From NCBI GenBank assembly GCA_019456305.1, contig VRUD01000015.1, positions 1 to 61,528 on the forward strand: DNA of 61,528 nt, written 5' to 3'. The DNA comes from Cytophagales bacterium. GTDB taxonomy: Bacteria; Bacteroidota; Bacteroidia; Cytophagales; VRUD01. Made by a program: the position numbers and the translations under genes. Under the pieces are notes generated by a model. The model had not been told where the DNA came from. It saw nothing but the letters and a program-made list of their open reading frames with translations, and searched no databases. Positions 60,285 through 61,528 of this stretch are shown in pieces (within the stretch, counting starts at the first letter, position 1; the number at the start of each line of letters is the position of its first letter).

Positions 60285-61528
60285 GTGGATTCAATAAAAA
60301 AAGCTATAAATCTTTTTCGTAATATGGGTGCGAGATACATTGTGTTTCGCACTTTTTATGAAATAAGAAAAAAAACAGGCCTGCTAAAAAGGAAATATCC
60401 TGTCTCATACAAAATACAACGGTTCATTTCACTCACAAACTGGAAAAGAAACCTGGAGCAATGTAGAGACGTTGCATACAACGTCTCTACATTGCCGGCA
60501 AATTTCTTTTTCAACTCCCGGGATGATCTATCAGGATATTCCCTTGACCAGAAAGAAATAGCTGATCTAAAATCAGAATTTCAGCATATAAAAGAAGGAA
60601 AGATCAAATTTTTTGATGCTTTTCATGTGGATTTAGCAAATTATGATTGGGTCACAAATCCTGACAGTGGTTATAAATATGTAGTGCACCAACACTGGAC
60701 AAAGATCAATGAGTTTGTCCCTGAAAATGGCGATATAAAATATGTTTGGGAAAAATCACGCTTTTGCTACCTTAACACCATTATCCGTTATGATCGCCAT
60801 TGCAAAGATGATCAGGCAAAATTTGTTTTTGAAGAAATTTTATCATGGATTGAAGCTAATCCTCTTAACTGCGGCCCTAATTATACATCAAGCCAGGAGA
60901 TTGCGATACGGGTATTGAACTGGATCTTTGCGCTTTATTATTACAAACATTCAGCGTTTTTAACCAATGAAATATTTCAAAAAGTAATAAACTCAATCTA
61001 CTGGCAAACCAGGCATGTCGAAAAAAATATTAATTTTTCCAGGATTGCCGTAAGAAACAATCACACTATTACAGAAAGCCTGCTTTTATATGTAGTTGGA
61101 TTACTCTTTCCTTTTCTCCCCAACAGTCAAAAATTTAAGAAAAAAGGCAAACGATACCTTGAGGAAGAAGGTTGCCAAATCTATCAAGACGGTTCTTACC
61201 TGCAATTTTCATTTAACTACCATAGGGTGGTCATACAACTTTACACATGGGCATTCTATCTTGCCCGTGCCAACAATGAAAAGTTCTCTGACCAGCTTCA
61301 CGATCGTCTTAAAAAATCCCTTGACCTGCTCTGCCAGCATCAGGACACTATAACAGGTATGCTCCCTAATTATGGTGCAAACGATGGCTCGTTATTTTTC
61401 AAATTGAACAGTTGCGATTACCGGGACTTCAGGCCTCAATTAAATGCTTTACATTATTACTTCACAGGAAGCATGTTGTATTCTCCCGGATTATGGGACG
61501 AAGACATTTTTTGGTATACCCAGCCCCC
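60285..61528 (+). CDS. Heparinase II/III-like polysaccharide lyase, partial
   Basis: The frame opens at GTG 60285 (or ATG 60324, MGARYIVFRTFYEIRKKTGL) and runs off the window after about 414 codons. The N-terminal alginate-lyase-like helical domain is visible (YEIRKKTGLLKRKYP; FNSRDDL; WEKSRFCYLNTIIRYDRHCK, NYTSSQEIAIRVLNWIFALY, RNNHTITESLLLYVVGLLFP). The Heparinase II/III beta domain would lie outside. No signal peptide, although relatives in polysaccharide loci are cytoplasmic or periplasmic. A REP-like palindrome is read in frame at 60463-60490. Confidence 0.85.
   Translation, partial: MDSIKKAINLFRNMGARYIVFRTFYEIRKKTGLLKRKYPVSYKIQRFISLTNWKRNLEQCRDVAYNVSTLPANFFFNSRDDLSGYSLDQKEIADLKSEFQHIKEGKIKFFDAFHVDLANYDWVTNPDSGYKYVVHQHWTKINEFVPENGDIKYVWEKSRFCYLNTIIRYDRHCKDDQAKFVFEEILSWIEANPLNCGPNYTSSQEIAIRVLNWIFALYYYKHSAFLTNEIFQKVINSIYWQTRHVEKNINFSRIAVRNNHTITESLLLYVVGLLFPFLPNSQKFKKKGKRYLEEEGCQIYQDGSYLQFSFNYHRVVIQLYTWAFYLARANNEKFSDQLHDRLKKSLDLLCQHQDTITGMLPNYGANDGSLFFKLNSCDYRDFRPQLNALHYYFTGSMLYSPGLWDEDIFWYTQP
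60463..60490. repeat. REP-like palindrome inside the heparinase-like gene
   Basis: GTAGAGACGTTG-CATA-CAACGTCTCTAC has a 12-bp perfect stem (15 bp with flanks, 60460-60493) and the same GTAGAGAC ends as the copy within the RAYT gene. It is translated in frame as CRDVAYNVSTL just after a conserved-looking N-terminal segment. Confidence 0.9.

Overview
The window is an AT-rich chromosomal segment from a member of the Bacteroidota, probably an uncultivated or poorly sampled lineage. The evidence is several large secreted proteins with type IX secretion (T9SS) C-terminal sorting domains of both type A and type B, SprB-like repeats, gldC, Bacteroidota-type promoters (TTTG, about 20 bp, TAnnTTTG), and many genes without a Shine-Dalgarno site. 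No rRNA, tRNA or CRISPR array was seen.

Layout. 0.2-2.5 kb: xerD-like recombinase, aroQ, rnhA, with simple repeats. 2.5-6.7 kb: a decayed stretch holding a frameshifted DUF433/DUF5615 toxin-antitoxin remnant, a WG-repeat fragment, a kelch/T9SS gene broken by one in-frame TGA, and two oppositely oriented copies of a possible non-coding element. 6.7-19 kb: Uma2 nuclease, M36 metallopeptidase, saccharopine dehydrogenase, cytidine deaminase, esterase, CDGSH protein, a T9SS cargo, a TonB-domain protein, a K+ channel and a Na+/H+ antiporter. 19-26 kb: a VIT-vWA-TonB lipoprotein, a RelE-type TA pair, an ECF sigma factor with an anti-sigma/TonB protein, and isoaspartyl peptidase. 26-35 kb: accessory island with SprB-repeat and FISUMP surface proteins, a MITE, a REP-associated transposase (RAYT) with REP-like hairpins, and several intact or broken toxin-antitoxin genes. 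35-39 kb: cyanophycinase and cyanophycin synthetase, divergently transcribed, plus an undescribed 42-residue membrane protein. 39-41.5 kb: a duplicated secreted endonuclease/phosphatase pair showing gene conversion. 41.5-57.8 kb: gldC followed by a Wzy/Wzx-type capsule or exopolysaccharide locus (Wza, Wzc, flippase, polymerase, glycosyl-, sulfo- and methyltransferases) with two internally deleted genes, an AbiEii-type TA pair and a second MITE copy. 57.9-61.5 kb: an outer-membrane barrel with an EF-hand, a 48-residue protein, a double-SPOR protein and the start of a heparinase-like gene.

How it fits together. Stored nitrogen and carbon can be made by CphA, cut to beta-Asp-Arg by CphB and finished by the isoaspartyl peptidase 10 kb away. 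Wza, Wzc, the flippase and the polymerase form an export pathway for a sulfated, methylated polysaccharide. The most distinctive feature is palindrome biology. Short hairpins occur between genes and also in frame inside at least eight genes. The four clearest carry GTAG outside the stem, as REP elements do; two of them form an inverted pair beside the RAYT gene and one lies inside that gene. Separately, two 90-bp MITE copies, identical at 89 of 90 bases and with clean 4-bp target duplications, indicate recent non-autonomous transposition.
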